Translations under genes and position numbers: made by a program
Assembly: GCF_902859625.1 (NCBI RefSeq)
Contig: NZ_CADIJX010000001.1
Coordinates: 1,302,001-1,366,000 of the forward strand
DNA from: Achromobacter pestifer
Lineage (GTDB): Bacteria > Pseudomonadota > Gammaproteobacteria > Burkholderiales > Burkholderiaceae_B
DNA: 64,000 nucleotides
Reading direction: 5' to 3'
Notes under the pieces: generated by a model
Databases searched by the model: none
What the model was told of the DNA's origin: nothing
What the model saw: the letters and a program-made list of their open reading frames with translations, nothing else
Shown here: positions 10,065 through 17,458 of the stretch, in pieces
How the letters are laid out: the number at the start of each line of letters is the position of its first letter
How positions within the stretch are numbered: position 1 is the stretch's first letter

Positions 10065-10754
10065 TCAGAACGGCGATGCGATCAGGAAGAAGCGTTGCAG
10101 CCAGCCCATGGTCTGGACTTCGTCCATGACGCCCTTGCTGCGGTACTCGATGCGGGCGTCGGCCACCTGGGTGGACGACACGGTATTCGTGCCAGTGATG
10201 GAACGCGGATCCACCACGCCGGCAAAGCGCACATATTCGCTGCCACGGTTGATGGCGATCTGCTTTTCGCCGGCCACTTGCAGGTTGCCGTTGGACATCA
10301 CGCCCACGACCGTCGTGGTGATGGTGCCGGTAAAGGCGTTGTTGGCCGTGCTGTCGCCCTTGCCCTGCGACACGTTGCCGCCCTTGGCATCCGTATTCAG
10401 GTTCGCGCCCGCCCAACTGTCCATGAAGGACGGCGCTGCGGCGATGCCGAGCGTGGCCGATCCGGTGCGGTTGGTGTTCGTCGCCACGTTCTTGGAGGCA
10501 TTCGTCCGTTCGTTCAGCACGACGGTGACGATGTCGCCCACGTTGCGCGGACGGCGATCCTCGAACAAGGGGTAATTGCCGTAGGTGGTGGGCTGATAGA
10601 TCGAGCCCGTGGGCTGGGCCATGGGCATCGGCGGCGGCGGCGGAGCCGCCGTGGTCGGCCCGGTCACGATGGGCTCGGGCGGAATCATGGCGCAACCGGC
10701 CACAAGCATAGCCAGGGCCGCACTGAAAACCAGGCGCAGGACAGACATGGGCAT
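10065..10754 (-). CDS. flgH: Flagellar L-ring lipoprotein FlgH
   Basis: FlgH forms the outer-membrane L ring. The 229-residue precursor has a signal peptide and lipobox LVAGC, so it should be lipidated. The conserved body includes [20 protein letters not shown], the segment [19 protein letters not shown], and [12 protein letters not shown]. The ATG at 10754 shares its A with the flgG stop codon (TGATG). A GTG one codon further upstream is also possible and would overlap by four bases. Either arrangement implies coupled translation of flgG and flgH. Confidence 0.96.
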   Translation of the reverse strand: MPMSVLRLVFSAALAMLVAGCAMIPPEPIVTGPTTAAPPPPPMPMAQPTGSIYQPTTYGNYPLFEDRRPRNVGDIVTVVLNERTNASKNVATNTNRTGSATLGIAAAPSFMDSWAGANLNTDAKGGNVSQGKGDSTANNAFTGTITTTVVGVMSNGNLQVAGEKQIAINRGSEYVRFAGVVDPRSITGTNTVSSTQVADARIEYRSKGVMDEVQTMGWLQRFFLIASPF

Positions 10755-11539
10755 CACAGTTGCGTCAGGCGGGCCAACATCTCGTCAGACGTCTTGACGG
10801 CCTTGCTGTTCATTTCATAGGCGCGTTGAGTGGTGATCATGTTGACCAGCTCTTCCGCGACGTTCACGTTCGACGTTTCGACGTAGTTCTGCAAGATGGA
10901 GCCCGCCCCATCCACACCCGGTTGCAGCAGGTTCGCCGGACCCGATGCATCGGTTTCCAGGTAGAGGTTCTCGCCGATGCTTTGCAGGCCGGTCGGGTTG
11001 ATGAACGTGGCGATCTGCAATTGCCCGATCTGCACGTTCACGCCAGCCGCACCGGGCTGCGTCACGGAAACGATGCCGTCCTTGCCGATGGAGATCGACA
11101 GCGCATTGTCCGGCACGTTCATCGGCGGCTGGATCACGTAGCCGCTGACGGTCGTCAACTGGCCGTTCTGGTCGCGTTGCAGCGCGCCGTCGCGGGTGTA
11201 ACCCTGGGTGCCGTCAGGCAATTCAATTTGCAGGAAACCACGGCCCTGGATGGCGATATCCATTTCGCCGCCGGTATTGTTCAGGTTGCCTTCGGTGTGG
11301 ATGCGCTCGGTGGCGGCAACGCGCGCACCCGTGCCCAATTGCAGGCCGGACGGCAGTTGCGTGGCATCGCCCACTTGCGCACCGGGTTGGCGCAAGGTCT
11401 GGTACATCAGGTCCTGGAACACGGCGCGGCCGCGCTTGAACCCGTTGGTGGAGACGTTGGCCAAGTTGTTGGAAATCACGTCCATGGAGGTCTGTTGACC
11501 TTCCAGGCCCGTTTTGGCAATCCACAACGAACGCATCAT
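10754..11539 (-). CDS. flgG: Flagellar distal rod protein FlgG
   Basis: FlgG forms the distal rod between the proximal rod and the hook. It is 261 residues, the family length. The start [20 protein letters not shown] leads into the axial-protein pattern [21 protein letters not shown], and the end, [20 protein letters not shown], is the matching C-terminal helix. The ribosome-binding site is AGGAG nine bases before the ATG at 11539. The gene is 63 bases after flgF and overlaps flgH. Confidence 0.97.
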   Translation of the reverse strand: MMRSLWIAKTGLEGQQTSMDVISNNLANVSTNGFKRGRAVFQDLMYQTLRQPGAQVGDATQLPSGLQLGTGARVAATERIHTEGNLNNTGGEMDIAIQGRGFLQIELPDGTQGYTRDGALQRDQNGQLTTVSGYVIQPPMNVPDNALSISIGKDGIVSVTQPGAAGVNVQIGQLQIATFINPTGLQSIGENLYLETDASGPANLLQPGVDGAGSILQNYVETSNVNVAEELVNMITTQRAYEMNSKAVKTSDEMLARLTQL

Positions 11540-11602
11540 GATGAAGTACTCCTGGTGCGGCGGACTGGCCGCACGCGAAAATTGTTTAAATCAGCTTTTG
11601 AA

Positions 11603-12367
11603 TCAAGCGCTGATGGCCAGAATGCCATTGGCGCGTTCGGCATTGCGATCCGACTGCTGAATCACCTGCATCTGCTGCTCGAAGCGGCGCGCGTTCTCGA
11701 TCATGCCCACCATCGCCTTCATGGGATTGGTGTTGCTGCCTTCCAGCACGCCGGACAGCACGCGCAAGCTGGGGTCGGCGGGCGCGGGCGGCGCAGGCTG
11801 GCCGTTCACCGGCGCCAGGCGGAACACGCCATCATCGCCATGCACCAGTTGCGCATTGTTCGGATTGGCCAGCTTGATGCGGCCCAGATTCAAGATATTG
11901 TTCGGGCCGTCGCCGGCGCCGATGGCGGTGATCGTGCCGTCCGACGTGATCGTCAGCGCGGCCTGATCCGGCACGTCAATAGGGCCGCCCTGGTCGGACA
12001 GCACCGGCTGGCCCAGCGAGGTCTGCAACAAACCATTGATGCCAACCTGCAAGCTGCCTCCTCGCGTGTAGGCCTCGCCCTGCGGGGTCTGGACCGCGAT
12101 CCAGCCATTCTCGCTGGACAGCGCCACGTCGAGGTCGCGGCCCGTGGTTTGCATGTTGCCCATCTCGAAACTGTTGCCGGGCGTGGACGCCACCGTCGAA
12201 ACGCGCGTAGGCAGACTCACCCCGTCCGTCACCGGAACCGACCGGTACAGCGCGATCTGCTCGCGAAAGCCCGTCGTGTTCACGTTGGCCATGTTGTTGG
12301 AGAGCGCGGCCTGATGCTCAGTGATCCGCGCTGCGCCATTCATGGCGGTGTAGATGATTCTATCCAT
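11603..12367 (-). CDS. flgF: Flagellar proximal rod protein FlgF
   Basis: FlgF is a proximal rod subunit. The 254-residue protein starts MDRIIYTAMNGAARITEHQA and continues into SNNMANVNTTGFREQ, the N-terminal axial motif. The C-terminus, MKAMVGMIENARRFEQQMQ, matches FlgF rather than FlgG, which ends with [12 protein letters not shown]. Its place between flgE and flgG agrees. The core is a beta-rich domain related to FlgG. Confidence 0.96.
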   Translation of the reverse strand: MDRIIYTAMNGAARITEHQAALSNNMANVNTTGFREQIALYRSVPVTDGVSLPTRVSTVASTPGNSFEMGNMQTTGRDLDVALSSENGWIAVQTPQGEAYTRGGSLQVGINGLLQTSLGQPVLSDQGGPIDVPDQAALTITSDGTITAIGAGDGPNNILNLGRIKLANPNNAQLVHGDDGVFRLAPVNGQPAPPAPADPSLRVLSGVLEGSNTNPMKAMVGMIENARRFEQQMQVIQQSDRNAERANGILAISA

Positions 12368-12405
12368 TGCCTATTCCGTCGGTGTCGTCGCTAGCCTGTA
12401 CGGCT

Positions 12406-13890
12406 TTACTTCAGGTTCATCAGGACTTGCATGATTTCGTCCTGGGTCTTGATGGTTTGCGAATTGGCCTGATAGGTGCGCTGGGCGATGATCATGTTGA
12501 CCAGCTCCTTGCTCATGTCGACGTTGGACGCTTCCGTCGCCTGGCCCACGACCTTGGACATACCGTTGGTGCCCGGCTGGCCCAGGATGGGCTGGCCGGA
12601 GGCCGCCGTCTCGGTCCAGGCGTTGTTGCCCACCGGCTGCAAGCCTTGCAGGTTGGAGAAGTCGGCCAGCACGATCGTGCCGACGATCTGCGTTTCACCG
12701 TTGGTGTAGCTGGCCACCAGGCTGCCGTCGCCGCCGATGTTGATGCCGCTGAATTCGCCGGACGTGTAGCCGTCGGGCTTGGCCACCAGCTTGTAGTTGC
12801 TGCCGTACTGGGTCGTGCCGGTGTAGTTCATGGCGATGCTCAGCGGGTCGGCCGGCGTGGTCGTGCCGCCAGGCTGGGCGAAGGTCAGCGTCACGACCGG
12901 GGCGCTGGTCAGCGCGCCTGCGTTGTTGAACGTGAACTTCTGCGGGTTGCCCCAGACGCCGCCGACTTCGGTGCTCGGCGCCATGGCTTGGCCGTCCATC
13001 GTGTAGTACACGTCATAGACGCTGCCCGACGCATCCGCCGGACGCTTGACGAAGTACTGCATGACCTGGTGCGAGTTGCCCAGCGAATCAAACACCGTCA
13101 TCGGCGATGCATTCGTATAGCTGCCCGAGATCGTCGGGTCGAACGGCTTGCCGATTTCCGTGACCGCGGCCGTGTAATTCTGGTAGCCCGGGACTTGGGT
13201 GATGTCGCCCGTCGTCACGGCGCCTGCCGCGTCAACGGTGATCAGATTGGGCGCGGCGCCATAGGTGCCGGCCGGCGGCGGCGTCACCCAGGTGAGCGTG
13301 CCGGTCGCGTCGCGCGTGAAGGTGTATGGCGTGGCGGGCGAAGGCGGCGTGGTGCCGGTCAGCGTGACCGAGCCATTCACTGCCGGCGACGTGATCGTGT
13401 CGGTGGTGTAGATGACCTTGGCGTTGGCATCCAGGTTGGCGACGGTCGTGCCCGTGCCGGTTGCCTTGGGCGCCACGTTGGCGGTGGGCAGTTGCAGCTC
13501 GGTCGGATTCGCGCCGATGGCGCCGGCGGGATAACCCGTCATGCGGTAGCCCTGGGCGTTCACGATGAAGTTGTTCTTGTCGACCAGGAATTCGCCGTTG
13601 CGGGTGTACATCACCGCGCCGCTCTGGTCGGTCACGCGGAACATGCCCTTGGCGCCGTCGATCGCAATATCGTATTCACCGCCGCCGCCCTGCACGGTAC
13701 CCACCGTGAAGCGCTGGCTGATTGCCGCCACCTTGACGCCCAGACCCACGCGCGAGCTGGCGTAGACGTCAGCGAACGACGCGGTTGCCGATTTGAAGCC
13801 GACAGTACCGGAGTTGGCGATGTTGTTGCCGATCACGTCCAGGTTCTGCGATGCGGCGTTCAAGCCGCTCAATCCTTGTCCGAAGCCCAT
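12406..13890 (-). CDS. flgE: Flagellar hook protein FlgE
   Basis: FlgE polymerises into the flexible hook joining rod and filament. The 494-residue protein opens MGFGQGLSGLNAASQNLDV with the motif NNIANSGTVGFKSATASFADVY and ends VNMIIAQRTYQANSQTIKTQD, both hallmarks of hook proteins. The central Gly/Thr/Ala-rich part (residues about 150-350) is variable and larger than in enterics (about 402 residues in total), as is common in betaproteobacteria. It is exported by the flagellar type III system and capped during growth by FlgD, the next gene upstream. Confidence 0.97.
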   Translation of the reverse strand: MGFGQGLSGLNAASQNLDVIGNNIANSGTVGFKSATASFADVYASSRVGLGVKVAAISQRFTVGTVQGGGGEYDIAIDGAKGMFRVTDQSGAVMYTRNGEFLVDKNNFIVNAQGYRMTGYPAGAIGANPTELQLPTANVAPKATGTGTTVANLDANAKVIYTTDTITSPAVNGSVTLTGTTPPSPATPYTFTRDATGTLTWVTPPPAGTYGAAPNLITVDAAGAVTTGDITQVPGYQNYTAAVTEIGKPFDPTISGSYTNASPMTVFDSLGNSHQVMQYFVKRPADASGSVYDVYYTMDGQAMAPSTEVGGVWGNPQKFTFNNAGALTSAPVVTLTFAQPGGTTTPADPLSIAMNYTGTTQYGSNYKLVAKPDGYTSGEFSGINIGGDGSLVASYTNGETQIVGTIVLADFSNLQGLQPVGNNAWTETAASGQPILGQPGTNGMSKVVGQATEASNVDMSKELVNMIIAQRTYQANSQTIKTQDEIMQVLMNLK

Positions 13891-13961
13891 GTTTTCTCTC
13901 GCTAATCTTTATCTAGTGAAGCCGTCGCGCGTGCGCCGGCGCCGATTCAAGTTCGCCCGGT

Positions 13962-14660
13962 TCAGGCGCCGATAACCTTACGCACGTCCAGCATGCTGGT
14001 CTGGCCGTCCAGGCCCAGATCCAGACGCAAGCCGTTAGTGGAATACGCCACGCTCTTGACCTGGCCGTAGCTCAGCACTTCCGCATTCACCTTCTTGCCG
14101 TCGCCATCGGTCGCCAGGACAGACACGGTGTACGCACCCGCTTCCATCGCCACGCCGCTGTCGTTCTTGCCGTCCCAGTTCAGGGTGTATACGCCCGTCT
14201 TCTGTTCGCCCATTTCGATCGTGCGCACGACCGCGCCATTCGCATCCGAAATACGCACCTGCACCTTCTGCGCATCGGCTTGCAGATCCAGACCGTACGG
14301 CGTGACCACGCGCTCGGCTGCGTTCTCGCCGTCCACGCCAACCTTGACCTTGGAGCCGGGGATCAGCACGCCCTTGCCGATCATCGCCACGGCGTTCATC
14401 GATTGGGACACATCGATCTGGCCGCTGATGGCCAGCATGGTGTTCTTCAGATTGTTGATGCCTTCCACCGTGGAGATCTGCGCCAGTTGCGAGGTCAGCT
14501 CGGCGTTCTGCATCGGGTTCAGCGGATCCTGGTTCTGCAACTGCGTCACCAGCAGCTTCAGGAACTGGTCCTGCAAGCCCTGCGCCGTGCTGGAGCCATT
14601 GGCGCCGGTTTGCGCGAGGCCCAGGCCGGTGGTGCTCGTGTTTTGATCGACGGTGGTCAT
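13962..14660 (-). CDS. flgD: Flagellar hook cap/assembly protein FlgD
   Basis: FlgD is the scaffold that caps the hook while FlgE is added. The 232-residue protein has the conserved N-terminal segment FLKLLVTQLQNQDPLNPMQN followed by ELTSQLAQISTVEGI, and a C-terminal FlgD Ig-like/Tudor region with YTLNWDGKNDSGVAMEAG. It lies between flgC and flgE with short gaps. FlgD is not retained in the finished flagellum. Confidence 0.97.
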   Translation of the reverse strand: MTTVDQNTSTTGLGLAQTGANGSSTAQGLQDQFLKLLVTQLQNQDPLNPMQNAELTSQLAQISTVEGINNLKNTMLAISGQIDVSQSMNAVAMIGKGVLIPGSKVKVGVDGENAAERVVTPYGLDLQADAQKVQVRISDANGAVVRTIEMGEQKTGVYTLNWDGKNDSGVAMEAGAYTVSVLATDGDGKKVNAEVLSYGQVKSVAYSTNGLRLDLGLDGQTSMLDVRKVIGA

Positions 14661-14680
14661 GAGTTCACTCTGTCAAGAAA

Positions 14681-15100
14681 TTAGGATTGACCGATGGTCA
14701 GCGTCTTCTGCATCAACGCCTTGGCGGTGTTGAGCACCTCGACGTTCGCCTGGTAGGACCGCGATGCCGCGATCATGTTGACCGTCTCGGCCACCGGATC
14801 GACGTTCGGCATGCTGACGTAGCCCTGCGCATCCGCCTGCGGATGCTTGGGGTCGTAGATCTGCTTCAAGGGCGACGGATCCTGGATGACGCCGGCCACC
14901 CGGACGCCACCGATTTCCTGCCCCAGCGCCTGACCGGCAGGCGGGTTGACCTGGAACACGACCTGGCGGGCGCGATAAGGCTGGCCGTCCGGACCCACGA
15001 CGCTATCGGCGTTGGCCAGATTGCTGGCCGACACGTTCATGCGCTGCGACTGTGCGCTGAGCGCCGAACCGGCGATATCAAAAATGCTCAACAAGGACAT
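14681..15100 (-). CDS. flgC: Flagellar proximal rod protein FlgC
   Basis: FlgC is a small proximal rod protein, 139 residues here and usually about 134-140. The start [19 protein letters not shown] and the motif [19 protein letters not shown], followed by the C-terminal [20 protein letters not shown], are diagnostic. It follows flgB by 22 bases and precedes flgD by 20. Confidence 0.97.
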   Translation of the reverse strand: MSLLSIFDIAGSALSAQSQRMNVSASNLANADSVVGPDGQPYRARQVVFQVNPPAGQALGQEIGGVRVAGVIQDPSPLKQIYDPKHPQADAQGYVSMPNVDPVAETVNMIAASRSYQANVEVLNTAKALMQKTLTIGQS

Positions 15101-15122
15101 TGCCTGTTGCTCCCTTTATGGA

Positions 15123-15530
15123 TCAATCCTGAATGGCGGCCATCATGGTCCGGATGCGGCCGGACAGCATTTGCATGGTGCTCTGGTAATGCAAGGTGTT
15201 GTCGGCGAACTGCACGCGCTCGGTATCCATGTCCACCGTGTTGCCGTCCATGCTGGGCTGGTACGGCAGGCGATACAGCAACTCCGTCGGCCCCTGCGAC
15301 ACGGCCTTGGCGGGTATATGGCGTGCCGAGGTCAGCGTCAGCGACGTGTCCGACAAACGCTTGGACCCTTCCATGGCGGTCTGCATCGCGGTCTTGAAGT
15401 CAAAGTCGCGAGCCTTGTAGTTAGGCGTGTCGGCGTTGGCGATGTTCGACGACAGCACTTCCTGACGCTGCGCACGCAGCCCCAGAGCCTGCTGGTAGAA
15501 CCGGAAATCTTCATTAAGCCTGTCTAGCAT
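15123..15530 (-). CDS. flgB: Flagellar proximal rod protein FlgB
   Basis: FlgB is the most proximal rod protein and the first gene of the flgB-J operon. The ATG at 15530 gives a 135-residue protein starting MLDRLNEDFRFYQQALGLR, with the rod motif SSNIANADTPNYKARDFDF and the C-terminal helix LHYQSTMQMLSGRI. An ATG 102 bases upstream would add an unrelated extension with no family match. It faces flgA across a 177-base intergenic region that should hold the FlhDC-dependent promoters. Confidence 0.96.
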   Translation of the reverse strand: MLDRLNEDFRFYQQALGLRAQRQEVLSSNIANADTPNYKARDFDFKTAMQTAMEGSKRLSDTSLTLTSARHIPAKAVSQGPTELLYRLPYQPSMDGNTVDMDTERVQFADNTLHYQSTMQMLSGRIRTMMAAIQD

Positions 15531-15635
15531 CGTGGCGCCTTCGTGCGTTGCAATACGGATAGAGCACGGGAATTCGGACACACCGTTATCCCATTGGATG
15601 ACGGCATCATAGGGGTCGGCGGCCAAACACAATCA

Positions 15636-15646
15636 GCCAAATAACC
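15636..15646. promoter_or_regulatory. Candidate FlhDC-binding half-site between flgB and flgA
   Basis: GCCAAATAACC lies in the middle of the flgB/flgA divergent region. It resembles the AAATA(A/G)CG half of the enteric FlhD4C2 box, and almost the same 11-mer, GCCAAATAAGC, occurs upstream of fliA at 36626. The partner half-site and spacing are not clear, so this is a candidate only. Confidence 0.35.
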
Positions 15647-15707
15647 CGCCATTTCTCATCCAATTCACGTATTGCCAACTGCCGCGGACTTCTACAATTC
15701 AATCATC

Positions 15708-16430
15708 ATGAAAATCTTCGCACGCTCCCTCCGCGCGCGCGCCAGCTGCCTGATCGCCCTGGTCCTGGCCTTGCCGGGAATCGCGCAGGCCCAGGCGCAG
15801 GACGCCACCAGCCAAGCGCCCGAGGCGATTGCCGTCGTGGCGCAAAGCTATTTGCTGGACCAACTTGCCGGGCTGCCCGGGCAAGCCACGGTGGCCATCG
15901 ACCCGCCGCGCGCCGAACGCCTGGCGCCCTGCGATGCCATGTCCCCATTTATGCCCTCAGGCGTGAAGATGCGTTCGAGGATGACGGTCGGCGTGCGCTG
16001 CAATGCCCCCAAACCGTGGACGACGTATGTGCAGGCCACCGTGCGGGTTCCCGGCTACTATTACGTGGCTTCGCGGATGATCGCAGCTGGCCAGGCACTG
16101 ACGCCGGACGACCTTTCCCCCCGTGACGGCGATCTGGTCGCCCTTCCCCCTGGCGCCATCACCGATCCGCAGACCGTCGTCGGCATGACGGCCGCCTATC
16201 GGATCAATGCCGGCCAACCGGTGCGGGGATCGTCGTTGCGCAATGCGCAATCCGTCCTCCGGGGCTCCAACGTCCGGATCAACGCGCGCGGCAATGGCTT
16301 CGTGGTCAGCAGTGAAGGCCAGGCGCTGGACAATGCGGCACCCGGCGCCATGGTCCAGGTGCGTACGGCAAACGGCCAGGTGATCAGCGGCGTGGTGAAG
16401 AATGCGGGGCTGGTTGAAATGCAACTGTAG
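15708..16430 (+). CDS. flgA: Flagellar P-ring assembly chaperone FlgA
   Basis: FlgA is the periplasmic chaperone for FlgI. I start at the ATG at 15708 (MKIFARSLRARASC), giving 240 residues with a Sec signal peptide ending near GIAQAQAQ. Upstream codons 15672-15707 would put a polar leader before the signal peptide. The C-terminal half is the SAF domain, with VPGYYYVASRMIAAGQALTPDDL and the conserved end VQVRTANGQVISGVVKNAGLVEM. It is transcribed away from flgB, as in enterics and Bordetella, and precedes flgM. Confidence 0.95.
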   Translation: MKIFARSLRARASCLIALVLALPGIAQAQAQDATSQAPEAIAVVAQSYLLDQLAGLPGQATVAIDPPRAERLAPCDAMSPFMPSGVKMRSRMTVGVRCNAPKPWTTYVQATVRVPGYYYVASRMIAAGQALTPDDLSPRDGDLVALPPGAITDPQTVVGMTAAYRINAGQPVRGSSLRNAQSVLRGSNVRINARGNGFVVSSEGQALDNAAPGAMVQVRTANGQVISGVVKNAGLVEMQL

Positions 16431-16471
16431 GCAATGTTACAAATCGCGCCACAGCATCGGACGACTTGGCC

Positions 16472-16498
16472 TAAAGTTCGTTCCTGCCCTGCCGTTAC
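16472..16498 (+). promoter_or_regulatory. Sigma-28 (FliA) promoter for flgM
   Basis: TAAAGTTC, an 11-base spacer and GCCGTTAC. The halves match the sigma-28 consensus 7/8 and 6/8 with exact spacing. It lies between flgA and flgM, so flgM can be boosted by FliA, the sigma factor that FlgM inhibits. Confidence 0.8.
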
Positions 16499-16557
16499 AG
16501 AGACATAAGTAGGCGGATCCGTCGCAAACCGACCCAGGACGCCCTGCGGAGAAAACC

Positions 16558-16851
16558 TTGAAAATCAATTCGACCACCAACCGGCCCATTTCGCCCGACG
16601 CCGTTGCCCAACGCCCGGATTCCGCGGTTGCGCAAGCCTATGGCGCCAGCAATGGAGGCGGCTCCAGTAGCTCGCAGGTCGCGCTGAGTTCGGCTTCGCG
16701 CAAGATGCTTGCCCTGCAAGACGGCTCGAATGACATCAACGTCGAGCGCGTGGCAGCCATTCGCGCCGCGATTGCTTCGGGCCAGTTGAAGATCGATACC
16801 GGGCGCATTGCCGACAGCCTGATCGCCAGCGCCCGCGATCTGTTGAAGTAA
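16558..16851 (+). CDS. flgM: Anti-sigma-28 factor FlgM
   Basis: FlgM binds FliA and holds it inactive until the hook is complete, when FlgM is exported. The 97-residue protein begins MKINSTTNRPISP, as FlgM proteins do. The C-terminal half (LALQDGSNDINVERVAAIRAAIASG, then LKIDTGRIADSLIASARDLL) is the sigma-binding region. The start codon is TTG at 16558, preceded by GGAG seven bases upstream. No ATG lies nearby in frame, and starting elsewhere would remove the conserved N-terminus. A poor start codon could keep FlgM levels low. Confidence 0.95.
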   Translation: MKINSTTNRPISPDAVAQRPDSAVAQAYGASNGGGSSSSQVALSSASRKMLALQDGSNDINVERVAAIRAAIASGQLKIDTGRIADSLIASARDLLK

Positions 16852-16891
16852 TCCTTTCCTTTCACCGCCCTACCGCCGTAGAAGCCTGACC

Positions 16892-17368
16892 ATGAACCCC
16901 GTTGATTCCCTCCAGTCCTGCATGCGGCAGGAAGACGCCCTGATCACCGAGTTCTCGACCGTTCTGGAAGAAGAAACCGAAGTGCTCGTGGGCCCGGGGA
17001 ACGTCGGTGCGCTACAGGCCATCACCGAGCGCAAGGGGCGCATCGCCCAACAATTGGTCGATCTGAGCGAAACCCGCGATGGCCTGCTGTCCGACATCGG
17101 CTTGCCCATCGGGCACGCCGGCACCGAACAGGCCGCCGTGCTGCACCCGCAATTGTCGGGCATCTGGCAAGCGCTGCTGACCAAATCGGCATCGGCCAAC
17201 GAAATCAATATGCGCAATGGCGCCTTGATCGATGTGCATCTGCGCTATACCCAGCAATCGCTGGACGCGCTGCGCAACATCAACGGCGTGGGCGTTACGT
17301 CCACCTATGACGCACAGGGCCGCGGCGCACGCGGCGCTCCGGGCCGCAAGCCGATCGTGGCGGGCTGA
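16892..17368 (+). CDS. flgN: Flagellar export chaperone FlgN
   Basis: FlgN is the cytoplasmic chaperone for FlgK and FlgL. The 158-residue, mostly helical protein fits the family: an N-terminal helix (LQSCMRQEDALITEFSTVLEEE), then ITERKGRIAQQLVDLSETRD and a C-terminal LRYTQQSLDALRNINGV, which is the FlgN pattern. It lies 40 bases after flgM, probably in the same sigma-28 transcript, and ends just before a strong terminator. Confidence 0.93.
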   Translation: MNPVDSLQSCMRQEDALITEFSTVLEEETEVLVGPGNVGALQAITERKGRIAQQLVDLSETRDGLLSDIGLPIGHAGTEQAAVLHPQLSGIWQALLTKSASANEINMRNGALIDVHLRYTQQSLDALRNINGVGVTSTYDAQGRGARGAPGRKPIVAG

Positions 17369-17408
17369 ATCCGCTCTTCTTATAGTTATAGAGAACACCA
17401 TAAAAGAA

Positions 17409-17436
17409 AGGCGGCGCCAAAGCGCCGCCTTTTTCT
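17409..17436. terminator. Bidirectional terminator between flgN and flhF
   Basis: An 8-bp G+C-only stem, GGCGGCGC and GCGCCGCC with a CAAA loop, is followed by TTTTTC on the plus strand and by TTTCTTTTA on the minus strand. It can end both flgN and the convergent flhF transcript. Confidence 0.88.
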
Positions 17437-17458
17437 TGCCTGGCATGCTGTCGTGCAA

